Positions 8,504 to 17,136 of a DNA stretch of 53,193 bases are shown here, piece after piece; the first letter of the stretch is position 1, and the number at the start of each line of letters is the position of its first letter. The DNA is from Mageeibacillus sp. UBA5439. GTDB lineage: Bacteria > Bacillota > Clostridia > Saccharofermentanales > DTU023. Location: the NCBI GenBank assembly GCA_002427505.1, contig DIRJ01000019.1, positions 1-53,193 of the forward strand. The letters run 5' to 3'. A program made the position numbers and the translations under genes. The notes under the pieces are model-generated. The model did not search any database and was not told the DNA's origin. It saw nothing but the letters and a program-made list of their open reading frames with translations.

Positions 8504-9310
8504 GTGTTTGTTTCCAAAAAGGATGGAGTGTTTAAACAGCGCTTGCAGCATGCCTGTAAGCTGATTTTGCCGCCTGTGATTTTTATCCTGCTGCTGCTCC
8601 TGCTCCTGCAGTTTTTAGCTGACAGCGGAATCTTGAAAAGCTTTGTACTGCCGGCACCCAGTGCAGTCTTCCATTCTCTGACTGCAGATATGCCGCTCTT
8701 TAGCCCCCATATACTGCAAACACTTAAAATCGCCTGGCTGGGTTTTGTGCTGAGCATCATAGTGGGCATGCTTTTTGCTCTCTTCATGTATCGCTTCACA
8801 ACTGCATATCGCATATTCTATCCCTTGGTGGTTGCCTCGCAGACGATTCCGACCATGGTCATAACACCGGTAATCGTGCTGATTCTAGGCTACAGTGATT
8901 TACCGCGGCTCTTCGTAGTGGTTCTGACTTGTTTTTTCCCGATCACAATCAGCCTTTTCAGAGGCTTGCGTTCCGTTGACAGGGACCTGTTGAAGCTGAT
9001 GCAGACTATGGGAGCCGGCAGCTGGGAAACCATGCGGCATGTACTCCTGCCTGCGAGTATGCCTCAGCTATTCTCCGGTCTGCGGATTTCTGCCACCTAT
9101 AGTGTGATGTCAGCTGTGCTGGCTGAATGGTCGGGTGGAGGCGACGGGCTCGGCATCCTGATGCTGCGGAGCAAACGTTCCTTCCGTTTTGACCGCATGT
9201 TCGCTGCCGTCATCCTGATTATTGTATTAAGTCTGGTGTTTTACGGAATAGTTATAGTGCTGGAGCGCATCATGATGCCATGGCAGAGATCAGTGAAGCA
9301 GAAAAACTGA
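8504..9310 (+). CDS. thiX: ABC transporter permease for thiamine pyrimidine precursor (ThiX-like)
   Basis: Inner-membrane channel subunit with about six transmembrane helices. The cytoplasmic EAA loop is visible as LMQTMGAGSWETMRHVLLP followed by PQLFSGLRIS, which docks the ATPase. The start is a GTG whose Shine-Dalgarno lies in the TPP aptamer; no nearby ATG fits. The TPP riboswitch and the NMT1/THI5-like binding protein downstream point to uptake of a formylaminopyrimidine (HMP precursor), as in ThiXYZ of Bacillus. The family itself (SsuC/TauC type) would also fit sulfonate or nitrate import, so the substrate call rests on context. Confidence 0.88.
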   Translation: MFVSKKDGVFKQRLQHACKLILPPVIFILLLLLLLQFLADSGILKSFVLPAPSAVFHSLTADMPLFSPHILQTLKIAWLGFVLSIIVGMLFALFMYRFTTAYRIFYPLVVASQTIPTMVITPVIVLILGYSDLPRLFVVVLTCFFPITISLFRGLRSVDRDLLKLMQTMGAGSWETMRHVLLPASMPQLFSGLRISATYSVMSAVLAEWSGGGDGLGILMLRSKRSFRFDRMFAAVILIIVLSLVFYGIVIVLERIMMPWQRSVKQKN

Positions 9311-9340
9311 AGCAGGCTGCCTGCATTAGTGCATGAACTG

Positions 9341-9351
9341 GTGCCAGGCAC
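9341..9351 (+). repeat. GTGCC(W)GGCAC palindrome, copy 1
   Basis: GTGCCAGGCAC between thiX and thiY. The same 11-base palindrome, with T or A in the centre, recurs at 18280 and 42447, always outside the chosen coding regions. Confidence 0.5.
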
Positions 9352-9406
9352 GAAAGTATGCTTTAGAAATAAATTTTATAATTATGAGAAAAGAGATGGG
9401 GTAATT

Positions 9407-10432
9407 ATGTTTTTTTCCAAAAATAATGAGAAAAGAAAAACCGCGGGCCTTAGGGCACTGCTTGTAATTCTGGTCCTGCTGTTGTTGCCTTTGCCGGCCT
9501 GTGCCCAGAATGCTGATACAGATGATGAGCTGCGCGAGTTGGTTTTCGCACTGGATTGGACACCGAATACCAATCACAGTGGATTGTATCTGGCGCAGGA
9601 GCGCGGCTACTACGCGGAAGAAGGCTTAGACATCAGCTTCCGCGAATCTGACATGAATTTTATCGAAATGGTTGCAAACGGCACTGCTGCTTTCGGCATA
9701 GCGTCACAGGAGCAGGTTCTGCAGGCCAGAGCCTCTGCTGCTGAGATTCCGGTTGTCGCTATCGCCGCCTTGCTCCAGCACAATACTTCCGGTTTTGCGT
9801 CACCCGTAAATCGCGGCATTGAAACACCGGCGGATTTTGAGGGTAATACCTACAGTGGCTGGGGTACGGAGCTGGAGCTGGCTTTTATCCGCTCCCTGAT
9901 GGAAAAGAGCAATGCCGATTACGATAAAGTCGATATTGTTAACCAGTCCGCCTCCAACTTTATCGCCAGTATGGAGACGGAGGCTGATTTTGCCTGGATT
10001 TATTATGGCTGGGACGGAGTGAACTGTGAACTGCAGGACTATCCCATAAACTTTATCCTTTTAGGAGATATTGATGAACGCCTGGACTTTTATTCACCGG
10101 TCCTGATCACGAGCGATGAGCTGATTAAAACTGAACCGGAGCTGGTGGCGAAATTTCTGCGTGCCAGCCGACGCGGCTATCTGGACGCAATGGCAGATGC
10201 CGACGCTGCGGTGGCTGCTCTGTTGAAGGCAGCACCGGAGCTTGATCCGGCTCTCTTGCTGGCAAGTCAGGAGTGGCTGAATCAGGAAAGTGAAAAAACC
10301 GCTGGACCCTGGGGATCGATGCTGGCTGAGCGGTGGGAAAACTTTGCTCTCTGGATGCGGGACAATCAGCTTCTTGAAGGAGATTTAGATGTAAACTCTG
10401 CTTATACTACTGAATTTCTGCCTGAAGAATAG
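9407..10432 (+). CDS. thiY: Pyrimidine precursor-binding lipoprotein (ThiY, NMT1/THI5 family)
   Basis: Extracytoplasmic substrate-binding subunit of the transporter. An upstream in-frame ATG at 9329 exists, but 9407 is preferred: GAGATGGGG precedes it, and the protein then begins with a basic stretch, a hydrophobic helix and a lipobox ending at Cys32 (PLPAC). The mature domain opens with ALDWTPNTNHSGLYLA, the hallmark of THI5/ThiY proteins, and continues as a type II periplasmic binding fold of 341 residues in all. It is encoded between permease and ATPase and falls under the same TPP riboswitch. Likely ligand is N-formyl-4-amino-5-aminomethyl-2-methylpyrimidine or HMP. Confidence 0.92.
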   Translation: MFFSKNNEKRKTAGLRALLVILVLLLLPLPACAQNADTDDELRELVFALDWTPNTNHSGLYLAQERGYYAEEGLDISFRESDMNFIEMVANGTAAFGIASQEQVLQARASAAEIPVVAIAALLQHNTSGFASPVNRGIETPADFEGNTYSGWGTELELAFIRSLMEKSNADYDKVDIVNQSASNFIASMETEADFAWIYYGWDGVNCELQDYPINFILLGDIDERLDFYSPVLITSDELIKTEPELVAKFLRASRRGYLDAMADADAAVAALLKAAPELDPALLLASQEWLNQESEKTAGPWGSMLAERWENFALWMRDNQLLEGDLDVNSAYTTEFLPEE

Positions 10433-10441
10433 GGAAGAGCA

Positions 10442-11164
10442 ATGAGTAAGCTTTTGCTGTCCTGTAAAAATATCTACAAGAGTTATGATGACATGCCGGT
10501 GCTTGAAGATGTCTCGCTTGAACTGCACCGTGGCGAGATTGCAGCGATCTTAGGCAGGAGCGGCAGTGGGAAGTCGACACTGTTTAACCTGCTGGCCTGC
10601 CTTGATACTCCTGACAGCGGTCAGATAGAACACCATGCCCGCGTCGGTTATATGATGCAAAAAGATCTTCTGCTCGACTGGAAGACGGTTCAGGACAATA
10701 TCGCTTTGCCCTTGCTTTTGCGTTCGGTGCCCCCGGATGAGGCCAGAGCAACTGCCAGAAAATATATGCCGATCTTTGGCCTCGAAGGCCTGGAAAACCG
10801 CTGGCCTGCTACTTTGTCCGGAGGCCAGCGCCAGCGCTGTGCTCTGCTGCGCACCTGGCTCTATTCACAGGAGCTGATGCTGCTGGATGAACCCTTCTCC
10901 GGACTGGATGCCTTGACGCGTGCAGCCCTCTACAAGTGGCTGCTGGAACATAAGGAAGAATTGGGCCTGTCGATCCTTCTGATTACACACAGTATTGAAG
11001 AAGCTATACTGCTAGCTGACCATCTTTACATTTTGCAGGGTGAACTGCCCTCGCGCTTGAGCCCTCCAATTGAAAATTCCCGGACAGAAGCTGCTTCCAC
11101 GCCGGAGCAGATTCTGGAGCGTGAAAAGCTTCGCCAGCAAATCAATGCCGCTTTAGTTAACTGA
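10442..11164 (+). CDS. thiZ: ABC transporter ATP-binding protein (ThiZ-like)
   Basis: Cytoplasmic ATPase energising the pyrimidine importer. Walker A is GRSGSGKS near residue 38, the Q loop lies in YMMQKDLLLDWKTV, the signature is LSGGQRQRCAL, Walker B is LMLLDEPFSGLD, and the switch histidine is in LLITHSIEEA. The 240-residue length fits the SsuB/TauB/ThiZ group. The start codon is 9 bases after the thiY stop, so the three genes are one operon. No thiamine biosynthesis gene is in the window, so this is a salvage system here. Confidence 0.92.
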   Translation: MSKLLLSCKNIYKSYDDMPVLEDVSLELHRGEIAAILGRSGSGKSTLFNLLACLDTPDSGQIEHHARVGYMMQKDLLLDWKTVQDNIALPLLLRSVPPDEARATARKYMPIFGLEGLENRWPATLSGGQRQRCALLRTWLYSQELMLLDEPFSGLDALTRAALYKWLLEHKEELGLSILLITHSIEEAILLADHLYILQGELPSRLSPPIENSRTEAASTPEQILEREKLRQQINAALVN

Positions 11165-11243
11165 TGTATATTTTTGTTCCCGGCAGGCAAATCAGGCAGA
11201 AACAGGCAGGAAAATAAGTTATATTTAAGTCAGGGGAGTTGAA

Positions 11244-12335
11244 ATGCTTTTTTTTAATTCTGTTTTATTTATTTTTTCGGGTCAAGCTGCCTGGCTGAAT
11301 GAGTTTGTTATTCTGCTGGTGATCGGACTGCTCTTACTGCTGTTCCAAAATCAAATCAGCAAAGGAATCTGGCATCTTGTCCTTGCCCGCTACCGCAAAC
11401 GGAGTTATGAGCATTATCTGAGCATGCGCGAACCGCTGGTACGTCCGCTGGGACTATTGCTGCCCGCCCTGGTCTTTAATACTGCCCTGCATCAGCTTAA
11501 AGTTATTCCGGATCCCTACTTTACTTTCCTGCTCAAGCTTGCAGATACAGCTACTGCCATGCTTGCTTTCTGGCTACTGCTCAGTGTTGTGACCGCTTTG
11601 GGGCTTATCATGATCAAGGAAAGCCAGGAAAAGGAAGCTAAGACTTCGTCCGGCGCCATCAGCCTGCTGGCGTCAACTGTACGCGTCGGGGTTGTGATTG
11701 TCGCTGTCTTTGTTATTCTCTCCTTCTGGGTGAAAAACCTTTCCGGCATTATCGCCGGTGTCGGCATAGGTGGTCTGGCTATAGCCCTGGCAGCACAGGA
11801 CAGCCTTTCAAACGCTTTTGCCAGCCTGATGATCCTCTTCGACCAGCCCTTTGAAGTTGGCGATTGGATTGAAACTTCAGAAGTTTCCGGCAGCGTTCTT
11901 TCGATTGGCCTGCGTTCGACCAGAATACGCCCCCTTGACCAGAGCATCGTGACCATACCCAATAGCAAGCTGGCTTCCGCTGTGATCTTTAATGGCAGTC
12001 TGCGGGAAAAGCGCCGGGCTGATGTAACCATGGTGCTGCCCTGGACGCTGCCCTTCGAAAGCATGGAGGCTTTTCGTCAGGACGTCATGAAACTTCTGGC
12101 GCAGCACGACAAGATCGAGCCCGACAGTTTTATGGTTTATTTTTCAGAATTGCCCCTGACAGGTGTGAATCTGTCACTATATTATTATGGTCCGGCCGAC
12201 CATGACGAGATGATAAAAGTGCGCAACGACATCAATATATCAATTTTAAAGTTAGCAGAAAAACACCAAATCAATCTTCAGGCTGAAGTTTTGTATCGTC
12301 TCCGGCAAGATGCTCCAGAAAAGCCCGGCTTGTAG
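11244..12335 (+). CDS. Small-conductance mechanosensitive channel, MscS family
   Basis: Membrane channel that opens on membrane tension to release solutes after hypo-osmotic shock. About four hydrophobic segments occupy the first 190 residues. The pore helix is the Gly/Ala-rich run in GIIAGVGIGGLAIALAAQD, followed by the MscS beta domain (FDQPFEVGDWIETSEVSGSV, then IVTIPNSKL) and the C-terminal cage domain. Length is 363 residues, more than E. coli MscS (286) because of an extra N-terminal helix or two. GGGGAG precedes the ATG. The last 65 bases overlap the 3' end of the convergent citC gene. Confidence 0.92.
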   Translation: MLFFNSVLFIFSGQAAWLNEFVILLVIGLLLLLFQNQISKGIWHLVLARYRKRSYEHYLSMREPLVRPLGLLLPALVFNTALHQLKVIPDPYFTFLLKLADTATAMLAFWLLLSVVTALGLIMIKESQEKEAKTSSGAISLLASTVRVGVVIVAVFVILSFWVKNLSGIIAGVGIGGLAIALAAQDSLSNAFASLMILFDQPFEVGDWIETSEVSGSVLSIGLRSTRIRPLDQSIVTIPNSKLASAVIFNGSLREKRRADVTMVLPWTLPFESMEAFRQDVMKLLAQHDKIEPDSFMVYFSELPLTGVNLSLYYYGPADHDEMIKVRNDINISILKLAEKHQINLQAEVLYRLRQDAPEKPGL

Positions 12336-13329
12336 GCGGCAGGAGTTTACCGGCAGCTGAATAATTTTTATTTCTTAAAAAGTCACGTATGCGTGATGCA
12401 CTGACTACTTCTCCGTCCTGACACAGCCGCTCTACTACACACAGTTCAATTCCGGCAGGTGCCAGCTCCCGGCTTAAAACATGATTATAAAAATTGGTGA
12501 GGGCGGAAAGGGGTTCGCTTCCGACAAAGCGCCTGCTGATGCCGAGATACTCAGCTATCCGGGCGAAAAGTGCGGCATCCAGCTCGGCCTCATCATTGAG
12601 GAAAGGTGAACTTTCGTGCAGCTCTGAGGGCGGATAGAAATAGGAAGGAAAGCTGGCTGTGGAAACGGCGTAGGGTCCGCTGGCTGCTGTAAGCACTTGC
12701 GGCAGGTCGGCGCAGCCGCGCCGGACCATCTCAAAACGCTGCTCAAAGGTGAAACCGTCCGGGGGATCGTCGGAAAGGACCAGCAGCAAGAGTTGATCAC
12801 ATTCCTGCAGGGCTGACTCGACGAGAAAACGATGGCCCTTACTGAAGGGGTTTGCATTCATGACGATAGCCGCCCGTCGTGGTGGCCTGCTGCCGAAAGA
12901 GGGCAGTCGGCTGAAATCTGTTTCCAGTTTTCTTAGAAAATCAGGGAAAAGAGCGGCGCTGTTTTCCATAAGGGTGACACCGCGTCCGGTTTCAGCTAAG
13001 GCGGTAAAGCCCACAGCAGAGAAAAGCTTCCTGTCTTTGGGCTGAGAAACAAGCATCAGACGCTCGAGCGACCGCCGCGCAGCTTCTTTTTCCAGCTCGG
13101 TGATGAGCTGCGCCATCAGCCCGCTGCCCTGATGTTCTGCTTCTACAGCTATGGAGCGCAGGGTGTAGCGAAAACAAGATCCTGTTGCCAGCATCTCATT
13201 ATCTGCATAAAGAGCCAGCGACCAGTCGATCAGCGGGTCAAGCCGGATACCTGCAGCTTGCAGCAAGTGCAGCTGAGATGCAATTTGCACTGCATCTTGC
13301 GGATCTATCAGCCTAGAATAAGTTTGCAT
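12271..13329 (-). CDS. citC: [Citrate (pro-3S)-lyase] ligase
   Basis: Acetylates, using ATP and acetate, the phosphoribosyl-dephospho-CoA group of the citrate lyase acyl carrier. Residues 1-140 are a GNAT-like domain (VEAEHQGSGLMAQLI). The C-terminal part is a nucleotidyltransferase with the HxGH-type motif in NPFSKGHRFLVE near residue 160 and the ISRRFVGSEP and SASRIRDFL motifs. At 352 residues it is full length. No citDEF, citX or citG is near, so the gene is an orphan here; the rest may lie elsewhere, or the enzyme may act on another carrier. Its 3' end overlaps the MscS gene by 65 bases. GAGAAGACG precedes the ATG. Confidence 0.88.
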   Translation of the reverse strand: MQTYSRLIDPQDAVQIASQLHLLQAAGIRLDPLIDWSLALYADNEMLATGSCFRYTLRSIAVEAEHQGSGLMAQLITELEKEAARRSLERLMLVSQPKDRKLFSAVGFTALAETGRGVTLMENSAALFPDFLRKLETDFSRLPSFGSRPPRRAAIVMNANPFSKGHRFLVESALQECDQLLLLVLSDDPPDGFTFEQRFEMVRRGCADLPQVLTAASGPYAVSTASFPSYFYPPSELHESSPFLNDEAELDAALFARIAEYLGISRRFVGSEPLSALTNFYNHVLSRELAPAGIELCVVERLCQDGEVVSASRIRDFLRNKNYSAAGKLLPPTSRAFLEHLAGDDTKLQPED

Positions 13330-13390
13330 CGTCTTCTCCTTTCACTATCAACTTTTACAGTTTAGAATAGCAGAAAAGGCATGTCTGTTG

Positions 13391-13399
13391 TGCTAGAAT
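13391..13399 (+). promoter_or_regulatory. Extended -10 promoter for trkA-trkH
   Basis: TGCTAGAAT is an extended -10 (TGn plus TAGAAT) 58 bases before the trkA start. No good -35 is seen. The same TGCTAGAAT appears before rplI and hpt. Confidence 0.45.
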
Positions 13400-13456
13400 G
13401 TCTATTATTTTTATTCAGCACGCTGGCTGATTATAGCGGCGTGAGGAGGAGTTTTG

Positions 13457-14815
13457 ATGCGAATCGTAATTGCCGGTTCGGGAAAGTATGGCCGCAGCAT
13501 CGCCGGTGAATTGGTAGCTGAAGGCCACGACCTGACTTTCATTGAGGAAAAAGAAGAAATTCTGGACTCTTTGATTGAAGACTTTGATCTGTCAGGCATC
13601 GTAGGCAATGCTGCCAACTATGTCACGCAGCTGGATGCCGGTGTTGATAAATGTGATGCATTTCTGACTATGACCGGTTCGGATGAAGTTAATCTTATTG
13701 CAGCGATTTTGGCGCAGAGGCTGGGGGCAAAGAAAACCTTTGCCCGTGTGGTAAACAATGATTATTCACCGGAAGTTCCTTTTGTCAGGCAAGCTTTAGG
13801 CATAACTGCCCTCATTAATCCCAACCTGGAAGCAGCACAAGAAATTATGCGTATGCTGCGTTATCCTGCTGCCACCAGTGTAGAAAGTTTTTTCAGAGGG
13901 AAAGTGCATATAGTAGCTGTGCGTGTCCCTAAGGACAGCTTGCTGACAGGCTTGAAGCTTCTGGACTTCAAACAGGTCTGTGGTGACAATCTGATGGTCT
14001 GTGTGATCCAGCGGGATGAAGAGGTTTTTATTCCTGATGGCAGCAGCACGATCAATGCCGGGGACACCATCCATGTGACCGGTGAAATTGATACTTTGCA
14101 GGATTTTTATGCACGCACCAACACCCGGGTCCCGACAATCAAGAATGTGATGATTGTAGGCGGTGGTGCTATTTCTTACTGGCTGCTGGGTTTAATGAAC
14201 AAGAAGAAGTTCCGGGTCAAGATAATTGAACGGGACAGGAAGATCGCTGAAATGGTGTACAAGAACTATCCCTGGGTAGATGTACTCTGCGCTGACGGTA
14301 CCGACCATCAAGTGCTGGAGGAAGCCAGTATCAGAAGTTTTGATGCTTTCATTTCCTTAACCGGTATCGATGAGGAGAATGTTCTCGCAGCCATTTTCGC
14401 TTCGAAAAGTGGCGTAGATAAAACAATTACAAAAATCAATCGCACCCGTTTGCTGGAAATTCTGGATGACGAGGATTTGCAAAATATTCTCACACCCCAT
14501 CATATTGTTTCAAACGAAATAGTGCGGGCGGTCAGAGCATTGGAGAATGGCAAGGGCTCGGCAGTGGAAGCACTTTATCGTATAGCTGACGGCAGGGTGG
14601 AAGTGCTGGAGTTTATCGCCGGTCCGCAGAGCAAAGTGCTCGGAAAAACACTGGCCGACCTGCAACTGCAGCCCTCCCTGCGACTGGCCTGCATCATGCG
14701 CGGTCACGATACCATTTTCCCCGCCGGTCAGGACATGATACTTGCGGGAGATCGCGTCATTGTTGTCAGTACCGGAAAACGTCTGTCAGACCTGGATGAT
14801 ATAGTGGGGGGCTGA
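13457..14815 (+). CDS. trkA: Trk potassium uptake regulatory subunit TrkA
   Basis: Cytoplasmic RCK gating protein of the Trk K+ channel. Two tandem RCK units are visible: the first nucleotide-binding motif is GSGKYG at residues 7-12, the second is in MIVGGGAIS near residue 235. Each is followed by a TrkA-C domain (VPKDSLLTG...INAGDTIHV and a second ending LAGDRVIVVS). At 452 residues it is the double-length Gram-negative-type TrkA, not the single KtrA. The start is the ATG at 13457, not the adjacent TTG, because GAGGAGG lies 6-7 bases before it. trkH follows 2 bases after the stop. TrkA-C domains are known c-di-AMP receptors in Firmicutes, and a c-di-AMP synthase is encoded 5.6 kb away. Confidence 0.95.
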   Translation: MRIVIAGSGKYGRSIAGELVAEGHDLTFIEEKEEILDSLIEDFDLSGIVGNAANYVTQLDAGVDKCDAFLTMTGSDEVNLIAAILAQRLGAKKTFARVVNNDYSPEVPFVRQALGITALINPNLEAAQEIMRMLRYPAATSVESFFRGKVHIVAVRVPKDSLLTGLKLLDFKQVCGDNLMVCVIQRDEEVFIPDGSSTINAGDTIHVTGEIDTLQDFYARTNTRVPTIKNVMIVGGGAISYWLLGLMNKKKFRVKIIERDRKIAEMVYKNYPWVDVLCADGTDHQVLEEASIRSFDAFISLTGIDEENVLAAIFASKSGVDKTITKINRTRLLEILDDEDLQNILTPHHIVSNEIVRAVRALENGKGSAVEALYRIADGRVEVLEFIAGPQSKVLGKTLADLQLQPSLRLACIMRGHDTIFPAGQDMILAGDRVIVVSTGKRLSDLDDIVGG

Positions 14816-14817
14816 GA

Positions 14818-16266
14818 TTGAATTACAGTTCTGTCCGTTTTGTTCTGAGCCGGATTTTGCAGATCTGTTCTGCTTTATTTTTGCTGCCGATCATTGTAGC
14901 TTTGTTTTATGGCGAGACCGTGCCGGCTCTGAAGAGTTTTGGTGTAGTTGCAGCTGTTATTTTTCTGACTGCGAGCCTGACTAGCTTGCACCGGCCCGTG
15001 AAATTGCGCCTGCGTGCCAGCGAGGGCATGGTGATTACCTTTCTTACCTGGGTTCTGATATCTGCTGCCAGTGCCTGTGCCTTTATGCTGGCAGGAGAGA
15101 TACCCGGTTTCGTTGAAGCTTTCTTCGAGTCTGCCTCCGGCTTTACAACTACCGGTTCAACCATAATTCAGGATGTAGAATCAGTATCACACTTTGTTCT
15201 CTTCTGGCGCAGTTTTACCCATTTTGTAGGTGGTATGGGTGTCCTGGTTTTCGCCCTGATTATTTCGTCCGGTTCAGCGGATTCAGTTAATATTATGAAG
15301 GCAGAGATGCCGGGACCGAGTTTTGGTAAATTGACTGCCCGGCTGCGTACCACCGCACTGGCTCTCTATGCTATTTATTTTGTGATGACGCTCGTCACAA
15401 TCTTTTTACTTTATTTAGGTAAGATGCCTTTATTTGATGCGATCATACACGGGCTTGGTGCTGCCGGTACCGGAGGCTTCTCCAGCAAAAATGCGAGCAT
15501 AGGTTACTACAACAGCTCCTATATAAACTGGGTTCTGACGATAGCCATGCTGCTTTTCGGTGTCAATTTCCAGATCTACTTTGTCAGCCTTACCCGGGGG
15601 ATCAGACAAGCCCTTAAAAGTGAGGAGCTGCGCTGGTATTTAGGAATATATCTGACGGTGTCACTGCTGGTCTTTCTCAACAACCTCCGCCTCGGCGTCT
15701 CGCCCGCTTTTTCTTTTGAACACTCCTTTTTCACTGTCAGTTCCCTGATGAGTACAACCGGCTATGCCATGGTGGACTTTACTTTGTGGCCGCTGGTAAG
15801 TCAGCTTCTCCTGCTTCTGGTCATGATGATCGGAGGATCGGCCGGATCAACCGCAGGCGGTTTGAAAGTATCGCGTTTTGCGGTTTACATCAAGTCCATG
15901 CGTGAGCAGATAAACAAAACCCGTGAACCTCGGCATGTCTGGTCGGTACGCATGGATGGTGAGATTCTGTCTGATGCTGCCAAACATTCGGTCTTGCGTT
16001 ATCTTTGCATTTATTTAATGTTTTTGGTCGTGGGTACCTTGCTGGTATCTTTTGACAGCAGTGACCTTATGACTTCCTTTTCCGCGGCTGTGACAGCGCT
16101 GAACAATGTTGGCCCCGGTCTGGGAGCAGCGGGGCCTGCTTCTAATTTTCACCAGTTTAATGATTTTACAAAAATCGTGCTCAGCTTTCTGATGATCGCG
16201 GGACGTTTGGAACTTTTACCGGTTCTGCTGTTTTTTTCGCCCAAAAGCTGGAAAGCTACTTCTTAA
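14818..16266 (+). CDS. trkH: Trk potassium uptake channel TrkH
   Basis: Membrane K+-translocating subunit. The four pore-loop filters of the TrkH/KtrB fold can be read in order: SGFTTTGST, GAAGTGGFSS, SLMSTTGYA and LNNVGPGLG, each with the filter glycine. The 482 residues fit TrkH. Translation begins at TTG at 14818, 2 bases after the trkA stop with a GGGGGG run ahead of it, implying translational coupling that keeps the two subunits in step. Confidence 0.95.
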   Translation: MNYSSVRFVLSRILQICSALFLLPIIVALFYGETVPALKSFGVVAAVIFLTASLTSLHRPVKLRLRASEGMVITFLTWVLISAASACAFMLAGEIPGFVEAFFESASGFTTTGSTIIQDVESVSHFVLFWRSFTHFVGGMGVLVFALIISSGSADSVNIMKAEMPGPSFGKLTARLRTTALALYAIYFVMTLVTIFLLYLGKMPLFDAIIHGLGAAGTGGFSSKNASIGYYNSSYINWVLTIAMLLFGVNFQIYFVSLTRGIRQALKSEELRWYLGIYLTVSLLVFLNNLRLGVSPAFSFEHSFFTVSSLMSTTGYAMVDFTLWPLVSQLLLLLVMMIGGSAGSTAGGLKVSRFAVYIKSMREQINKTREPRHVWSVRMDGEILSDAAKHSVLRYLCIYLMFLVVGTLLVSFDSSDLMTSFSAAVTALNNVGPGLGAAGPASNFHQFNDFTKIVLSFLMIAGRLELLPVLLFFSPKSWKATS

Positions 16267-16306
16267 ATTAACCGGCAGCTTTGTGACTAAGGAGAACTTC
16301 ACTTTT

Positions 16307-16335
16307 TTGAGAGATGGTTCAGCTTTTCGTATGTT
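16307..16335 (+). promoter_or_regulatory. Promoter of the poly-glycine protein gene
   Basis: TTGAGA, a 17-base spacer and TATGTT lie 56 bases before the ATG at 16391, just after the trkH stop. Confidence 0.5.
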
Positions 16336-16390
16336 AGTATGAAACATAATTCTGTTAAAGTAGGATTGTTTTAGTAAGGAGCGTAGAATT

Positions 16391-17071
16391 ATGAGTCGGT
16401 CGCGTGAACCCTTTGAAGCTGAGGGGGAAAACTCACGAGTTAAGAAGGAGACAAAGCGGAAAAATACCAAAGAAACAGCTCTTACACCTGCAGATCAGGG
16501 CGGAGAGCAGCGCGCTAAAATTAAGCGAATCTATCGGGTGCTTGTTTCGGTCAGTATGCTGTTGATTCTGGTGTTTTCCTTTCTTCTTGCCAATAAGTTG
16601 AAAAAGTCAGGTGCTTTTCTTGATCCTGAAGCAAGTGCAGTAATGCGTATGACTATTCCTAACACGGAAAATACGGAGGCAGCAGGGTCTGAATCCAGTG
16701 AAAGCATAGATACGACTGAAACAGATCCTGAGGAAACTGATTTTCCTTTCCCGACTTATCCTTATCCGACTCTTCCGGCTGACTATAATTATGGCGGTGG
16801 TGGCGGCGGTGGCGGCGGTGGCGGCGGTGGCGGAAGCACTCTGCCGGTAACACAAAGCACTGAAAGCTCATCAGCAACTGGCAACAGCTCGGAACTTACC
16901 ACAGAAGACAGTTCGACTGCAGAAACGACTGTTAGTATAGAAACAACAGATCCTGCGACAGCACCCACAGAAGCTGTAACAGATGATGTTCCCGGTACAG
17001 ATCTTCCGACTGATCCTCCCGCAGATACTGAGGGACAGGAAGGTGAAGGCGAAAGCGGAGAAGACTCCTGA
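16391..17071 (+). CDS. Membrane-anchored low-complexity protein with poly-glycine tract; function unknown
   Basis: A 226-residue protein with no recognised domain. Residues 1-46 are highly charged and presumably cytoplasmic. Residues about 48-66 form one transmembrane helix (VLVSVSMLLILVFSFLL), without a lipobox. The remainder is a disordered extracellular tail: Thr/Ser/Glu-rich, a PTYPYPTLP segment, then 14 consecutive glycines, then more Thr/Ser/Pro/Asp-rich sequence ending in acidic residues. Composition suits a wall-spanning spacer or stalk, possibly O-glycosylated. It has its own promoter and AAGGAG before the ATG. The frame is real by start signals and by the membrane helix; the role is unknown. 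Confidence 0.7.
   Translation: MSRSREPFEAEGENSRVKKETKRKNTKETALTPADQGGEQRAKIKRIYRVLVSVSMLLILVFSFLLANKLKKSGAFLDPEASAVMRMTIPNTENTEAAGSESSESIDTTETDPEETDFPFPTYPYPTLPADYNYGGGGGGGGGGGGGGSTLPVTQSTESSSATGNSSELTTEDSSTAETTVSIETTDPATAPTEAVTDDVPGTDLPTDPPADTEGQEGEGESGEDS
16793..16834 (+). repeat. Glycine-codon microsatellite (GGCGGCGGT units)
   Basis: Forty-two bases encode 14 glycines using only GGC and GGT, arranged as imperfect 9-base units. Slippage by whole codons would change tract length without a frameshift. Confidence 0.85.
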
Positions 17072-17136
17072 TATAGCTCAGGCATTATGCGGGAAAGCCT
17101 GTGCAGCTTTCTAAAAAAGCAGAAAGGTCGATACTG

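Noticed and set aside
13330..13456. c-di-AMP (ydaO) riboswitch before trkA
   Set aside because: The gap is about 125 bases and shows no ydaO core motifs; only an extended -10 promoter is visible.
16789..17085. Minus-strand frame with poly-proline opposite the poly-glycine gene
   Set aside because: It is the mirror of the glycine codons; it has no ribosome site, and the plus-strand gene has promoter, ribosome site and a membrane helix.
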